DNA of 64,000 nt from Pandoraea capi (GTDB lineage Bacteria > Pseudomonadota > Gammaproteobacteria > Burkholderiales > Burkholderiaceae), in contig NZ_CABPRV010000015.1 in the NCBI RefSeq assembly GCF_902459735.1, positions 1 through 64,000 on the forward strand. Direction: 5' to 3'. Position 1 is the first letter of the stretch. Each line of letters begins with the position of its first letter. Position numbers and translations under genes: made by a program. Below are positions 44,503-54,533 of this stretch, piece by piece. The notes beneath the pieces were generated by a model. That model was given only the letters and a program-made list of their open reading frames with translations, was not told the origin of the DNA and searched no databases.

Positions 44503-46410
44503 TTATTGGAACGATGCGCAATCCTGCGCAAGACGTTCGATGAGCGCGTCAACGGGCATTACACCCAGATCCACGCCGCCACGGGCACGCACGGCTACCG
44601 TATTCCCCTCCTGCTCTTTATCCCCCACCACGATGAGATAGGGAACTTTCTGCAAGGAGTGCTCGCGTATTTTATAGCTAATTTTCTCGTTGCGCAAATC
44701 GCTCCGAGCCCTAAGCCCTTGTTCTTTCAACTTTTTCGTCACTTCCTGAGCGTAATCGGCCGTTTTTTCCGAGACATTCATGACGATCACCTGCTCCGGC
44801 GCGAGCCAGACCGGCAATGCACCAGCATGGTGCTCAATCAGAATACCGATGAAACGCTCGAGCGACCCGAGGATCGCGCGGTGAAGCATGACGGGGCGCT
44901 TGCGGCTGTTGTCCTCAGCGACGTACTCGGCGTCGAGACGCTCAGGCATCGAGAAGTCGACTTGCATCGTGCCGCACTGCCACTGACGGCCCAGCGCGTC
45001 CTTGAGCGTGTATTCGATCTTCGGACCGTAAAACGCCCCGTCACCCTCGGCGATCTCGAATTCGCAGCCCGAACGGCGCAGCGATTCCATCAACGCAAAC
45101 TCGGCCTTATCCCAGTTCTCGTCGGAACCGACACGATGCTCAGGGCGCGTAGCGACCTTGTAGATCATGTCCGTAAAGCCGAAATCCTTGTAGACGGCAT
45201 GCAACAGCGCCGTGTAGTTCACGCACTCGTCGAGGATCTGATCTTCCGTACAGAAAATGTGACCGTCGTCCTGCGTGAACCCGCGCACGCGCATCAAACC
45301 GTGCAAACCGCCCGACGGCTCGTTGCGATGGCATTGCCCGAACTCGCCGTAGCGCAGCGGCAGATCGCGGTAGCTATGCAGCGCCGAATTGAAAATCAGA
45401 ACGTGCCCAGGACAGTTCATCGGCTTCAGCGCGTAAGCGCGATTCTCCGACTCCGTCGTGAACATGTTGTCCTTGTAGTTCTCCCAGTGTCCCGACTTTT
45501 CCCAGAGCGAGCGGTCGAGAATCTGCGGCCCCTTCACTTCCTGATAGCCGTTGTTGCGATAGACGCGGCGCATGTACTGCTCGACCTGCTGCCAGAGCGT
45601 CCAGCCCTTCGGGTGCCAGAAGATGAGACCGGGCGCCTCTTCCTGCATATGGAAGAAGTCCAGCGCACGGCCGAGTTTGCGGTGATCGCGCTTTTCCGCC
45701 TCTTCGAGCATATGCAGATACGCGTCCTGGTCTTCCTTCTTCGTCCAGGCCGTGCCATAGATACGCTGCAACTGCTCGTTCTTCGCATCGCCACGCCAGT
45801 AGGCGCCGGCGACCTTCATCAGCTTGAAGACCTTGAGCTTGCCGGTCGACGGCACGTGCGGACCACGGCACAGGTCGACGAACTTGCCTTCGCGATACAG
45901 GCCGATCTCATCCGTTGCCGGAATCGATTCGATGATCTCCGCCTTGTACTTCTCGCCCATCGACATGAACAGACGCACGGCGTCGTCGCGCGACATCACT
46001 TCGCGCGTGACGGGCTCGTCCTTCTTGGCGAGCTCATGCATCTTCTTCTCGATGGCTTCGAGGTCTTCCGGCGTGAAAGCACGGTGGAACGAGAAGTCGT
46101 AGTAGAAGCCGTTGTCGATGACCGGACCGATCGTGACCTGCGCCTCGGGGAACAACTCCTTGACGGCATATGCCAGCAAGTGAGCCGTCGAGTGACGAAT
46201 GATGTCCAGGCCGTCGGCATCCTTATCTGTGACGATGGCGAGACTCACGTCGCGATCGATCAGATAAGACGTGTCGACCAGCTTGCCGTCGACGCGACCT
46301 GCGAGGGCCGCCTTGGCCAGCCCCGTGCCGATCGAGCCGGCCACTTGCGCCACCGTGAGCGGGGCTTCGTACTGGCGTTGCGAACCGTCAGGCAAACGTA
46401 CCGAAATCAT
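44503..46410 (-). CDS. thrS: Threonine-tRNA ligase
   Basis: A 635-residue class II synthetase. TGS domain at about 1-62, editing domain with H-x3-H in [11 protein letters not shown] near 73-83, catalytic core with the zinc-ligand segment PMNCPGH (about 328-334) and [18 protein letters not shown], and a C-terminal anticodon-binding domain ([16 protein letters not shown] onward). It charges tRNA-Thr. 52 bases before infC, so it heads the thrS-infC-rpmI-rplT unit. A hairpin with a T-run 56 bases upstream of the start is listed separately. Confidence 0.97.
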   Translation of the reverse strand: MISVRLPDGSQRQYEAPLTVAQVAGSIGTGLAKAALAGRVDGKLVDTSYLIDRDVSLAIVTDKDADGLDIIRHSTAHLLAYAVKELFPEAQVTIGPVIDNGFYYDFSFHRAFTPEDLEAIEKKMHELAKKDEPVTREVMSRDDAVRLFMSMGEKYKAEIIESIPATDEIGLYREGKFVDLCRGPHVPSTGKLKVFKLMKVAGAYWRGDAKNEQLQRIYGTAWTKKEDQDAYLHMLEEAEKRDHRKLGRALDFFHMQEEAPGLIFWHPKGWTLWQQVEQYMRRVYRNNGYQEVKGPQILDRSLWEKSGHWENYKDNMFTTESENRAYALKPMNCPGHVLIFNSALHSYRDLPLRYGEFGQCHRNEPSGGLHGLMRVRGFTQDDGHIFCTEDQILDECVNYTALLHAVYKDFGFTDMIYKVATRPEHRVGSDENWDKAEFALMESLRRSGCEFEIAEGDGAFYGPKIEYTLKDALGRQWQCGTMQVDFSMPERLDAEYVAEDNSRKRPVMLHRAILGSLERFIGILIEHHAGALPVWLAPEQVIVMNVSEKTADYAQEVTKKLKEQGLRARSDLRNEKISYKIREHSLQKVPYLIVVGDKEQEGNTVAVRARGGVDLGVMPVDALIERLAQDCASFQ

Positions 46411-46465
46411 GTCGCACTCCCATGCGCAAAAACGTCACGCGCGGCCCACGCCACGCGGCAAACCA

Positions 46466-46500
46466 CGAAAAAAAACGGCCTCGACTGTCGTCGAGGCCGT
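46466..46500 (-). terminator. Terminator between tRNA-Val and thrS
   Basis: On the minus strand ACGGCCTCGA / TCGAGGCCGT with a 6-base loop is followed by an eight-base T-run. It ends 55 bases before the thrS ATG and 148 bases after the tRNA-Val. Either it terminates the tRNA transcript or it is an attenuator in the thrS leader; no T-box, leader peptide or antiterminator fold was found. Confidence 0.8.
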
Positions 46501-46647
46501 CTCTTCATTCCTTGCATCCAGACGAAAAACACCCTCGACTTAACGTCGCACCTTCACCACTGTGAAAGTTCGGGCAGTCTTCAACATGAGTGTTTTCCAG
46601 CGCCTGTGTCTGCGGGGTTTCGCGGACTGCAATGCATTAAATTTCGT

Positions 46648-46724
46648 TGGTAGGCTCGATTGGATTCGAACCAACGACCCCCACCATGTCAAGGTGGTGC
46701 TCTAACCAACTGAGCTACGAGCCT
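46648..46724 (-). tRNA. tRNA-Val (GAC)
   Basis: Complete 77-nt cloverleaf on the minus strand: acceptor AGGCTCG / CGAGCCT, D-stem GCTC / GAGC, anticodon stem CCACC / GGTGG around loop TTGACAT (anticodon GAC), T-stem GTTGG / CCAAT-like with loop TTCGAAT, discriminator A and encoded CCA at 46648-46650. Confidence 0.96.
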
Positions 46725-46920
46725 ACTGCAAGAGAACGAGATTCTAGCAAGGTTTCGTCACATCGCCAAGCGATTATTGTGCCTGCCGATCGAAAACCGC
46801 ATCAAACAAGGCTTTCACGCGTTGTTGCATCGCAAGGTCAAGCTCTTGAAACGGCTCGGTCGGCCGTCAAAACCGCCGACCGAGCCACCCCGCGACGACT
46901 TGTCGCTTATCGCCTATCGC

Positions 46921-49191
46921 TTAACGCCGGCGCGACGACACCACACCCGTCACCCCGGTCAGTTGCGCCAGCGCACGCTGCAACTGACCGCCATCGCGCA
47001 CTTCCACGGTGAATTGCATGAATGCCTGCGCCCCGCGAGATTGCGTGCTGACGCCCGTCACATTGAGCTTTTCCCGAGAAAACACTTCGGAGATATCCCG
47101 CAGCAACCCCTGACGGTCGGTCGCCTCGATCTGAATATCCACCGGATACGCGGCCACACCACGCCCTTCCAGCACATCGGACGACCAGGCCGTCTGAATC
47201 ACACGCTCCGGCGAACGCGCCTTCATCGCCTGGAAACTATTGCAGTCCTGCCGGTGAATCGACACGCCCTTGCCGCGCGTGACGAACCCGACGATCGGAT
47301 CGGGCGGCGCGGGGCGGCAGCACTTCGCCAATTGCGTGAGCAACGCGCCCACGCCGACCACCAGCACACCGCTCTTCGCGCCCTGCGCCACGCTCGTGTC
47401 GAGACTTTTCTTGGCAACGAGCGTGTCTTCGTCACGCGGCTCCGGCCCCGGCAAGTTGCCGGACAACGCCTGCTCCACGTGACGCAGACTGAACTCGTCC
47501 TTCGCGATGGACGCGTAAAGATCGTCCGGCGTACGAAAACCGAGACGCGCCGCCAGTTCTTCAAGATTGACGGACGTCTTGCCTTCGCGCTGCAACGTCT
47601 TGTCGACCAGCGTACGGCCCTGCGCGATCGTCTCTTCGAGGTCGATGGCATTGAACCACTGCCGCACCTTCTGACGCGCCCGATGGCTCTGCAAATACCC
47701 CAACTGCGAATTGAGCCAATCCCGCGACGGCCCACCCTGCTTGACCGTGACGATCTCGACCGTCTGCCCGTTTTGAAGGGGCGTATTGAGCGGCACCATC
47801 GCGCCATCCACGCGAGCGCCACGGCAGCGATGCCCCAGCTCCGAATGCAGGTGATAGGCAAAGTCGACCGGCGTCGCGCCTTGCGGCAACGAAATGACAC
47901 GCGCCTGCGGCGTCAGCACATAGATGTGGTCATCGATGGTCGCCCGCTTGAGCTGCTCCCACGGCTGCACCGCGCCTTCGGCACCGACGGTATCGGCAAC
48001 ATCGTCTTTCCATGCGAGCAATTGACGCAGCCACGCGATCTTCTCGTCGTAGGCCTCGTTCGCCGAAAACGCGCCGCCATAACCGCGCTGCCCGGCTTCC
48101 TTGTAGCGCCAGTGCGCCGCAATGCCATACTCGGCAAAGTGGTGCATTTCGTGCGTCCGGATCTGCACCTCGAACGCCCGCCCGTCGTCGCCAATCACTA
48201 CCGTATGCAACGACTTGTAGCCGTTGGGTTTCGGTCGAGAGATGTAATCGTCGAACTCTTTCGGAATCGGCTGCCACAGGTTATGGACGATGCCCAGCAC
48301 CGTGTAGCAATCCTTGATGTCTTCGACGATCACGCGAAACGCCCGCACATCGTAAAGCTCGGCAAAATCGACCGCCTTGCCGCGCATCTTCTTCCAGATG
48401 CTGTAGATGTGCTTGGGCCGCCCCGACACCTCGGCCTTCACTTCCGCGCGCGCCAGTTCATCCTGAAGACGCTGAATCGCGCCTTCGATGAACGTCTGCC
48501 GCTCGACGCGCTTTTCCTCCAGCAGCTTGGCGATCTGCTTGTAGGTCACCGGCTCCAGAAAGCGGAACGCGAGATCTTCGAGCTCCCACTTCAGTTGCCA
48601 GATACCAAGACGGTTCGCCAGCGGCGCATAGATCTCAAGCACCTCGTGCGGCATGTCTTCCGGCGGGGCCTTCTTTTCGGCGGCATACCAGCGCAGGGAT
48701 TGCAGACGCGACGCCAGCCGGATCATCACGACACGGATGTCCTGAGCAAATGCCAGCAGCATCTTGCGCAAGCCTTCGACCTGCGACTTGCGCTCCGCCG
48801 ACGCGTCGCGATCGCGCCCGTCGGACGGCATCGCCTGCGCAGCACGGGCGCCCGCGCCGGACAGACGTTGCAGCTTGCGCACATCGATCACGAGCGCAGC
48901 CACTTCCGCGCCAAACTTCTGCGTCAGTGTGGTTTGCGGATCCGGGAGGAATTCGACGGCAGAGAAAAGCGCCGCCGCCTGATGCGTCGCCTCGTCGACA
49001 CGCAGCGTGTCGAGAATCGCGATCATGCCGCGCGCATGCGCCATGATCGGCTCGCCGGACGAAAGCACGTTCTCGCCGCACAGCGTCGCGGCGAACGCGA
49101 GGGCGTCGTCGAGCGTGGCGGGCAAAGGTGCATCACCCACACCCGGCGTCGAGGGCGACCCTGTAGATGTCGGTGCTTGGTGTTGGTTCAT
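46921..49191 (-). CDS. relA: (p)ppGpp synthetase RelA
   Basis: A 756-residue RelA/SpoT homolog. The N-terminal hydrolase-like domain has lost the catalytic His-Asp pair (AALFSAVEFL where bifunctional enzymes have HDTVED), so it is a RelA-type synthetase. The synthetase domain (about 230-370) shows GRPKHIYSIWKKM, LYDVRAFRVIVEDIKDCY and KPNGYKSLHTVV. TGS (around 410-475, TPQARVISLPQGATPVDFAYHLH in part), a Zn-finger-like CRPAPPDP segment and a C-terminal ACT domain follow. It makes pppGpp when uncharged tRNA is at the ribosome. Its start ATG 49191 fits the family. Confidence 0.93.
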   Translation of the reverse strand: MNQHQAPTSTGSPSTPGVGDAPLPATLDDALAFAATLCGENVLSSGEPIMAHARGMIAILDTLRVDEATHQAAALFSAVEFLPDPQTTLTQKFGAEVAALVIDVRKLQRLSGAGARAAQAMPSDGRDRDASAERKSQVEGLRKMLLAFAQDIRVVMIRLASRLQSLRWYAAEKKAPPEDMPHEVLEIYAPLANRLGIWQLKWELEDLAFRFLEPVTYKQIAKLLEEKRVERQTFIEGAIQRLQDELARAEVKAEVSGRPKHIYSIWKKMRGKAVDFAELYDVRAFRVIVEDIKDCYTVLGIVHNLWQPIPKEFDDYISRPKPNGYKSLHTVVIGDDGRAFEVQIRTHEMHHFAEYGIAAHWRYKEAGQRGYGGAFSANEAYDEKIAWLRQLLAWKDDVADTVGAEGAVQPWEQLKRATIDDHIYVLTPQARVISLPQGATPVDFAYHLHSELGHRCRGARVDGAMVPLNTPLQNGQTVEIVTVKQGGPSRDWLNSQLGYLQSHRARQKVRQWFNAIDLEETIAQGRTLVDKTLQREGKTSVNLEELAARLGFRTPDDLYASIAKDEFSLRHVEQALSGNLPGPEPRDEDTLVAKKSLDTSVAQGAKSGVLVVGVGALLTQLAKCCRPAPPDPIVGFVTRGKGVSIHRQDCNSFQAMKARSPERVIQTAWSSDVLEGRGVAAYPVDIQIEATDRQGLLRDISEVFSREKLNVTGVSTQSRGAQAFMQFTVEVRDGGQLQRALAQLTGVTGVVSSRRR

Positions 49192-49238
49192 GTCGGAACG
49201 CGGGGCGACCAGCGCCCCGGATATTGCGGGTCGCGCAC

Positions 49239-49595
49239 TCAGCTTTCGCGCTGAGCGGCCACGACCACGATTTCAACAAGCATGGCAGGATCGGCGAGCA
49301 ATGCCTGCACCGTGGCGCGCGGGGGAGCGTTACCGGCCGGCACCCACTCGTCCCACACCTGGTTCATTTCACCGAAGTACTTCATGTCCGAGATGAAAAT
49401 CTGGCAGGACAGAATCAGCGACTTGTCGCTGTTGGCCTCGCCGAGCAGACGGTCGATATGCGCGAGGACCTGACGTGTCTGACCGGCCATGTCCTGCGAG
49501 CGGTCATCGGGGGTCTGACCGGCCAGATAAACGGTGCCATTGTGCACGGCCATGTCCGACCAGCGCTTTTCGACGTAAAAACGTTGTACTGCCAT
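49239..49595 (-). CDS. RidA-family enamine/imine deaminase
   Basis: A 118-residue YjgF/RidA-fold protein: VYLAGQTPDDRSQDMAGQTRQVL (in part), CQIFISDMKYFGEMNQVWDEW, and the catalytic-type Arg in PPRATVQALLADP (Pro-Arg-Ala pattern). RidA proteins hydrolyse reactive 2-aminoacrylate-type intermediates. ATG 49595 has GAGGAG upstream; the longer frame to 49637 is rejected. It lies 47 bases downstream of relA's start, i.e. upstream of relA on the same strand. Confidence 0.9.
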   Translation of the reverse strand: MAVQRFYVEKRWSDMAVHNGTVYLAGQTPDDRSQDMAGQTRQVLAHIDRLLGEANSDKSLILSCQIFISDMKYFGEMNQVWDEWVPAGNAPPRATVQALLADPAMLVEIVVVAAQRES

Positions 49596-49661
49596 GATGT
49601 AAAACTCCTCGTGTTCTTCTGACTTCGGATAAGCCACCGCACGTCGCCGCCAAGGCGAGCA

Positions 49662-50540
49662 TCAGTCGGCATACCCCTCAAAAAACCGGCGCGCGATCTC
49701 GATTTGATCCGCATGCACGAATGTCGGCGCGTGACCCACGCCGGGGATTTCCACGGCGCGCGCGTGTTGCGCGTGCGCCAGCATCTGTTCTTGCGTCGTA
49801 CGTGAGAGCAGATCCGACTGCTCACCCCGCACGACCAGCGTGCGGCCCGGGAACGCCGCCAGCGACGCCCAGAGCATGGCCTCGCCAGCAGCAATGGCCT
49901 CGGGCGGAATTGCCGCGAATGCCGCGCCGATGGATGGATCGTAACGCAGCACATAACCGTCGCCATCGGCCTTGAGCAGCGGTTCGCTAAGGCCAAGCCA
50001 CTCCTCTCGCGTATGCGGCCCGAACGCCGACGAAATCGACCAGAGATAATCGGCGCCTTCGTCCAATGTGGCAAAACGCTTCGGAATGCCGACATATTGA
50101 CCGATGCGTGCGAGTGCCGCCGCATCGATATGCGGTCCCACGTCATTGAGCAACAAGTTGCGAATCGGCGTGTCCGGCAGTCCCGCGAGCCCCATGCCGA
50201 TGAGCCCGCCCATCGACGTACCGAACCAGTCCACTGTCGCCACACCGAGACGCGCAATCAGCGTCACCATGTCCGACACGTATTGCGGCACGACGTAGCC
50301 TGAGGGATTCGCCAGCCAGGACGACTGCCCGCGCCCCACGACATCGGGACACACCACACGGTAATCGTTCGCAAACACCTTCGCCAGCGCGTCAAAATCG
50401 CGGCCACATCGCGTGAGGCCGTGGACGCAGACCAATACCCGGGGATTGTCAGGGTCGCCCCATTCCGCGTAGGCCATGCGATGCAACCCGGAAGGACTCA
50501 GACACTGAACGTTCGATAGACGCGGCACGTGGCTCGGCAT
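49662..50540 (-). CDS. Alpha/beta-fold hydrolase
   Basis: A 292-residue hydrolase. Oxyanion strand VCVHGLTRCGRDFD (about 36-49), nucleophile elbow GTSMGG (Ser near 105), PDVVGRG typical of the fold, and catalytic His in GVGHAPTF (about 271). No substrate predicted. ATG 50540 (MPSHVPRLSNV) is standard. It is divergent from the hydroxybutyrate dehydrogenase gene with 176 bases between. Confidence 0.9.
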   Translation of the reverse strand: MPSHVPRLSNVQCLSPSGLHRMAYAEWGDPDNPRVLVCVHGLTRCGRDFDALAKVFANDYRVVCPDVVGRGQSSWLANPSGYVVPQYVSDMVTLIARLGVATVDWFGTSMGGLIGMGLAGLPDTPIRNLLLNDVGPHIDAAALARIGQYVGIPKRFATLDEGADYLWSISSAFGPHTREEWLGLSEPLLKADGDGYVLRYDPSIGAAFAAIPPEAIAAGEAMLWASLAAFPGRTLVVRGEQSDLLSRTTQEQMLAHAQHARAVEIPGVGHAPTFVHADQIEIARRFFEGYAD

Positions 50541-50716
50541 GACAGGCTCATCGGATCGGTTTCCAGACCCGAATTCTACCGCGCTTGCCGCGAACCGTAA
50601 GCTAGAATGAGGTCACTCATGAGTCGCATTGCGCCGCACCCTGCGGCCGCACTCATTGAACGCACTCATCGAACGCAGCTTCCTCCCCCACCCTCCTCCC
50701 ACACGGAGACCATGCA

Positions 50717-51508
50717 ATGCTGAAAGGAAAAATCGCCCTCGTGACCGGCTCGACCAGCGGCATCGGTCTGGGCATGGCACAAGCGCTTGCCGCACAGGGC
50801 GCCACGCTCATCACGAACGGCTTCGGCGACGCCGACGCGGCGCGCGCCGCCATCACCGCCGCAGCGGCAAAGGCGGGCCACACGGGCACACAGGTCGGCT
50901 ATCACGGTGCGGACATGAGCCGCGCCAGCGAGATCGAGGCAATGATGCTGTACGCCGAATCCGAGTTCGGCGGCGTGGACATTCTGGTGAACAACGCGGG
51001 CATTCAGCACGTCGCCGAAATTCAGGATTTTCCGACGGACAAATGGGACGCGATCATTGCCATCAACCTGACGTCCACCTTTCACACCACGCGACTTGCA
51101 TTGCCCGGCATGCGTACCCGCAACTGGGGACGCATCATCAACATTGCGTCGGTGCACGGTCTTGTCGGATCGGCAGGCAAATCGGCATATGTGGCAGCCA
51201 AACACGGCATTGTCGGCCTGACCAAGGTCACGGCACTGGAAAACGCACAGACCGGCGTGACGGCAAACGCCATTTGCCCGGGATTTGTCCTCACCCCGCT
51301 CGTGCAGAAGCAGGTGGACGATCGCGCGGCACGGGACAAGCTCTCCGGCGACGAAGCGAAGCGCTCGCTGCTTGGCGAGAAGCAGCCGTCGGGTGAGTTC
51401 GTTACCCCCGAACAACTTGGCGCCCTTGCGGTCTTCCTGTGCAGCGAAGCGGCGGCGCAGGTGCGTGGCGCCGCATGGAACATGGACGGCGGCTGGGTCG
51501 CGCAATGA
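50717..51508 (+). CDS. 3-hydroxybutyrate dehydrogenase
   Basis: A 263-residue SDR that oxidises (R)-3-hydroxybutyrate to acetoacetate with NAD+. Nucleotide motif TGSTSGIG (residues 10-17), NNAG (about 93-96), catalytic Ser/Tyr/Lys (SVHG, YVAAK near 159-163), and the hydroxybutyrate-type ending. GIQHVAEIQDFP and HGLVGSAGKSAYVAAKHG are typical of BdhA/HbdH. GGAGACC precedes ATG 50717. Converges with scoB across a shared terminator, so scoAB downstream completes the ketone-body route. Confidence 0.92.
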   Translation: MLKGKIALVTGSTSGIGLGMAQALAAQGATLITNGFGDADAARAAITAAAAKAGHTGTQVGYHGADMSRASEIEAMMLYAESEFGGVDILVNNAGIQHVAEIQDFPTDKWDAIIAINLTSTFHTTRLALPGMRTRNWGRIINIASVHGLVGSAGKSAYVAAKHGIVGLTKVTALENAQTGVTANAICPGFVLTPLVQKQVDDRAARDKLSGDEAKRSLLGEKQPSGEFVTPEQLGALAVFLCSEAAAQVRGAAWNMDGGWVAQ

Positions 51509-51565
51509 GTCTGCGATACTGTCGGCACTATAAGTCGACGCTATAGGTTGGCGACATCTGAAAAA

Positions 51566-51600
51566 CAAAACGGGCGGGGATATCCCCGCCCGTTTTGCAT
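51566..51600. terminator. Bidirectional terminator between hydroxybutyrate dehydrogenase and scoB genes
   Basis: AAAACGGGCGGGGA-TA-TCCCCGCCCGTTTT, a near-perfect palindrome with A/T on both sides, placed between convergent genes. Confidence 0.9.
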
Positions 51601-51732
51601 TTGACGAACCAACTTCCTACTCGCACAGGCCGCCGGGTTCAACGGCCGCGGCAACCCACCCGTCGTCAATCGCGCGCTGCGACCTGCTCAACGGCCAACT
51701 CCCGCCGAGCGTGCGCAGTGCTTCGCCCAACG

Positions 51733-52371
51733 TCAGACAGCGCTCGTGTCGAGCGGCGCGCCGGTCTTCTGCGAGATTTCTTCCTTCGTCACGCCCGGCG
51801 CCAACTCGGCCACCTTCAAGCCATCCGGCGTCACATCGATCACGCCCAGATCGGTAATGATGCGGTTGACCACACCAACGCCCGTCAACGGCAGATCGCA
51901 AGCCTTGAGAATCTTGTGGGCATCGCCCTTGGCAACGTGCTCCATGAGCACGACCACGCGGCCGACACCAGCGACGAGATCCATCGCGCCACCCATCCCC
52001 TTGATCATCTTGCCCGGTATCATCCAGTTGGCGAGATCACCCTTTTCGCTGACCTGCATCGCCCCGAGAATTGCCAGATTGATGTGACCGCCGCGAATCA
52101 TCGCGAACGAGTCGGCCGACGAGAAGATCGACGAACCGGGCAGCGTCGTCACCGTCTGCTTGCCCGCGTTGATCATGTCGGCGTCGACTTCGTCTTCCGT
52201 CGGGAACGGGCCGATACCGAGCAGACCGTTTTCCGATTGCAACCAGACTTCCATACCATCCGGCACATGGTTCGCCACCAGTGTGGGCAAGCCGATACCG
52301 AGGTTCACGTAGAAGCCATCTTCAAGCTCACGCGCCGCGCGAGCCGCCATTTCATCACGATTCCATGCCAT
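51733..52371 (-). CDS. scoB: 3-oxoacid (succinyl-CoA:acetoacetate) CoA-transferase subunit B
   Basis: A 212-residue CoA-transferase beta subunit. The catalytic Glu lies in [11 protein letters not shown] (about 45-55; S-E-N-G motif). [13 protein letters not shown] and [16 protein letters not shown] (in part) are conserved. It acts with ScoA to form acetoacetyl-CoA from acetoacetate and succinyl-CoA. 23 bases downstream of scoA; ATG 52371 is standard. Confidence 0.94.
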   Translation of the reverse strand: MAWNRDEMAARAARELEDGFYVNLGIGLPTLVANHVPDGMEVWLQSENGLLGIGPFPTEDEVDADMINAGKQTVTTLPGSSIFSSADSFAMIRGGHINLAILGAMQVSEKGDLANWMIPGKMIKGMGGAMDLVAGVGRVVVLMEHVAKGDAHKILKACDLPLTGVGVVNRIITDLGVIDVTPDGLKVAELAPGVTKEEISQKTGAPLDTSAV

Positions 52372-52394
52372 GGTTATCTCCTTGATCTCGGCGC

Positions 52395-53093
52395 TTACTT
52401 GGCACGTACCGTGCGCTGTTCGATGCGTTTTTCCGGATGCGCGTTCAGCACGATGCGTTGAACGAAGATCCCCGGCAGGTGCACGTCGTCCGGATCGATC
52501 GAACCGGTTTCCACCAGCTCCTCGACTTCGACGATCGTGATCTTGCCGGCCATGGCGGCCATCGGGTTGAAGTTACGGGCGGTGCGATTGAACACGAGGT
52601 TGCCGGCGCGATCGGCCTTGGCCGCTTTCACCAGTGCGACGTCGGCGCGCAGCGAGCGCTCCATGATGTACGTTTCGCCGTCGAACTCGCGTGTGTCCTT
52701 CCCCTCGGCCACGACAGTGCCCACACCGGTCTTCGTAAAGAACGCCGGAATGCCCGCACCACCGGCGCGCAGCTTCTCGGCCAGCGTGCCTTGCGGCGTG
52801 AATTCAAGCTCGAGTTCGCCCGCCAGATACTGGCGCTCGAACTCCTTGTTCTCGCCCACGTACGACGAAATCATCTTCTTGATCTGACGCGTCTCGAGCA
52901 GCAGACCGAGGCCAAAGCCATCGACGCCGGCATTGTTGCTGATGCAGGTGAGCCCCTTGACGCCCGAGTCGCGCAGCGCGGCGATCAGGGCCTCCGGAAT
53001 GCCACACAGGCCGAAGCCACCGACGGCGAGCGTTTGCCCGTCTGCGACGACACCGGCGAGCGCCTCCTTGGCGCTGGCGTATACCTTGTTCAT
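52395..53093 (-). CDS. scoA: 3-oxoacid CoA-transferase subunit A
   Basis: A 232-residue alpha subunit with the family glycine loop [15 protein letters not shown] (about 22-36), and [16 protein letters not shown] followed by [21 protein letters not shown] 53093. It is the first gene of the scoAB unit. The PAS-LuxR regulator gene starts 228 bases upstream in the divergent direction. Confidence 0.94.
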   Translation of the reverse strand: MNKVYASAKEALAGVVADGQTLAVGGFGLCGIPEALIAALRDSGVKGLTCISNNAGVDGFGLGLLLETRQIKKMISSYVGENKEFERQYLAGELELEFTPQGTLAEKLRAGGAGIPAFFTKTGVGTVVAEGKDTREFDGETYIMERSLRADVALVKAAKADRAGNLVFNRTARNFNPMAAMAGKITIVEVEELVETGSIDPDDVHLPGIFVQRIVLNAHPEKRIEQRTVRAK

Positions 53094-53320
53094 CGTTTGT
53101 CCCTTTCCCTCGGTTGAGAATTGAAATTATGCCGCGCGCTCACGCGTTGCGAGACTCGCGCGAACCCTCGAAATGCCACCGTCCACGCGCCTCATGCAAC
53201 CACAGAGCTTACGGTGCCGCGCAAATGGGGCACAATACGTGAAATTACATATCTTCCCGCGCGCCGCGCCGCAACACGCGGCGAAGCCGCACGTGTGACC
53301 GACCGGATCGTACTTCCCCC

Positions 53321-53866
53321 ATGCCGACGTTCGACTACCAGACAGCCTTTCACATCGCACCAGTGGGTCTGGTCATCTCACGCCAGCGCATCATCGAAGA
53401 CTGTAACCGCCAGCTCGGCAAGATTTTCGGTTACGACCACGAAACACTGATCGGCAAATCCTTTCAGGTGTTGTATCCGTCGCCCAAAGAGTTCGAGCGC
53501 ATCGGCGAGCGCATTCCTCCCATCATGAGCACACAGGGCGTCTATTCGGATGAGCGCATCATGCGTCGCGCTAACGGCGAGCTGTTCTGGTGCCATGTCA
53601 CCGGCCGCTCACTCGACGTGAACGATCCGCACGCCGCCGGTTTGTGGACCTTCGAGGACATTTCGGCCACGCGACGCGTCGCCGTCGCCCTGACCGCCCG
53701 TGAGCGCGAAATCGCCGCACAACTCGTGCAAGGCAAGACGAGCAAACAGATCGGCAAGGTCCTCGAGATCAGCCCGCGCACCGTCGACATTTATCGGGCG
53801 CGCCTGATGCAAAAATACGGCGCCGGCACGGCGACCGAACTTGTCCAGCGCCTGCTCGGCAACTAA
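53321..53866 (+). CDS. PAS-LuxR transcriptional regulator
   Basis: A 181-residue two-domain regulator: PAS at about 8-115 (FHIAPVGLVISRQRII, GYDHETLIGKSFQVLYPS, WTFEDIS) and a C-terminal LuxR/GerE HTH at 120-180 (LTAREREIAAQLVQGKTSKQIG, ISPRTVDIYRARLMQKYGA). It senses an unknown small molecule or redox state. It is divergent from scoAB, suggesting control of ketone-body use; this is inference from position. Confidence 0.9.
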   Translation: MPTFDYQTAFHIAPVGLVISRQRIIEDCNRQLGKIFGYDHETLIGKSFQVLYPSPKEFERIGERIPPIMSTQGVYSDERIMRRANGELFWCHVTGRSLDVNDPHAAGLWTFEDISATRRVAVALTAREREIAAQLVQGKTSKQIGKVLEISPRTVDIYRARLMQKYGAGTATELVQRLLGN

Positions 53867-53911
53867 CCCCAATCTCCCCCGTGCATCACGGGGGTGGAGG
53901 GGGAGGGAACA

Positions 53912-54331
53912 TTACTCTCCGGCAAACAAGGTCCGTACGGCCTGCGGCAGCGGCACCGACTTCTCGGCCTGATAGTTCACCCATACGATCTTGGCGCCGC
54001 CCTCGGCGACGAGGACGTCGGGCAGATCGGCGCGGCGCAGTTCGAAGCGCGTATCGACACTGCTGCGCCCGGGTTCACCGATGAACATGCGGCAATCGAT
54101 ATCGCCCGGGTAACGCAACTGACGCAGAAACGTCATATTCGCGTTGACGATGACCGGCCCCTCTCCCGTCTCACGCTCTTCCGACGCGATATCCAGCGTC
54201 TCCAGCCACGAAATACGCACCTGCTCCATGTAGCGGAAGTACACGGTGTTGTTGACATGTCCGAAAGCATCCATATCGCCCCAGCGAATGGGCATGCTCA
54301 TTCGGAAGACTTCCTTGAACTCTGACGACAC
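53912..54331 (-). CDS. Acyl-CoA thioesterase, 4HBT hot-dog fold
   Basis: A 139-residue YbgC/FadM-type thioesterase. The family signature is WGDMDAFGHVNNTVYFRYMEQVR (in part; the Asp of W-G-D is catalytic), with VIVNANMTFLRQLRYPGDI later. It hydrolyses an acyl-CoA, substrate not predictable. The start is GTG 54331 with GAGGA eight bases upstream; ATG 54301 is an internal alternative. Converges with the PAS-LuxR gene. Confidence 0.88.
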   Translation of the reverse strand: MSSEFKEVFRMSMPIRWGDMDAFGHVNNTVYFRYMEQVRISWLETLDIASEERETGEGPVIVNANMTFLRQLRYPGDIDCRMFIGEPGRSSVDTRFELRRADLPDVLVAEGGAKIVWVNYQAEKSVPLPQAVRTLFAGE

Positions 54332-54533
54332 TGCAAATTCCTCATGATCGAAAACAGCGCCTTGCCGAGAAATGACAAGGCGTCATGAGAATGAAGTGTA
54401 GCGCCTCGGCCCGGGCGGCGCGCATCACGCCATGGGGATTGGCTTCGAGAAGGCGTTATTTCAGAATTGCTGGGGAGCGCCGCCTCGGAAGATTCCGAAG
54501 CGGCAGCGCGGGATCGGCCCGAGGCCGTGAGTG

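Noticed and set aside
44362-46653. 763-residue frame antisense to thrS
   Set aside because: Same reason; thrS is certain.
46777-49254. 825-residue frame antisense to relA
   Set aside because: Same reason; relA has complete domain structure.
53875-53895. CCCCC-hairpin between PAS-LuxR and thioesterase genes
   Set aside because: Stem without a T-run; could be a Rho-dependent or structural element but not enough to call a terminator.
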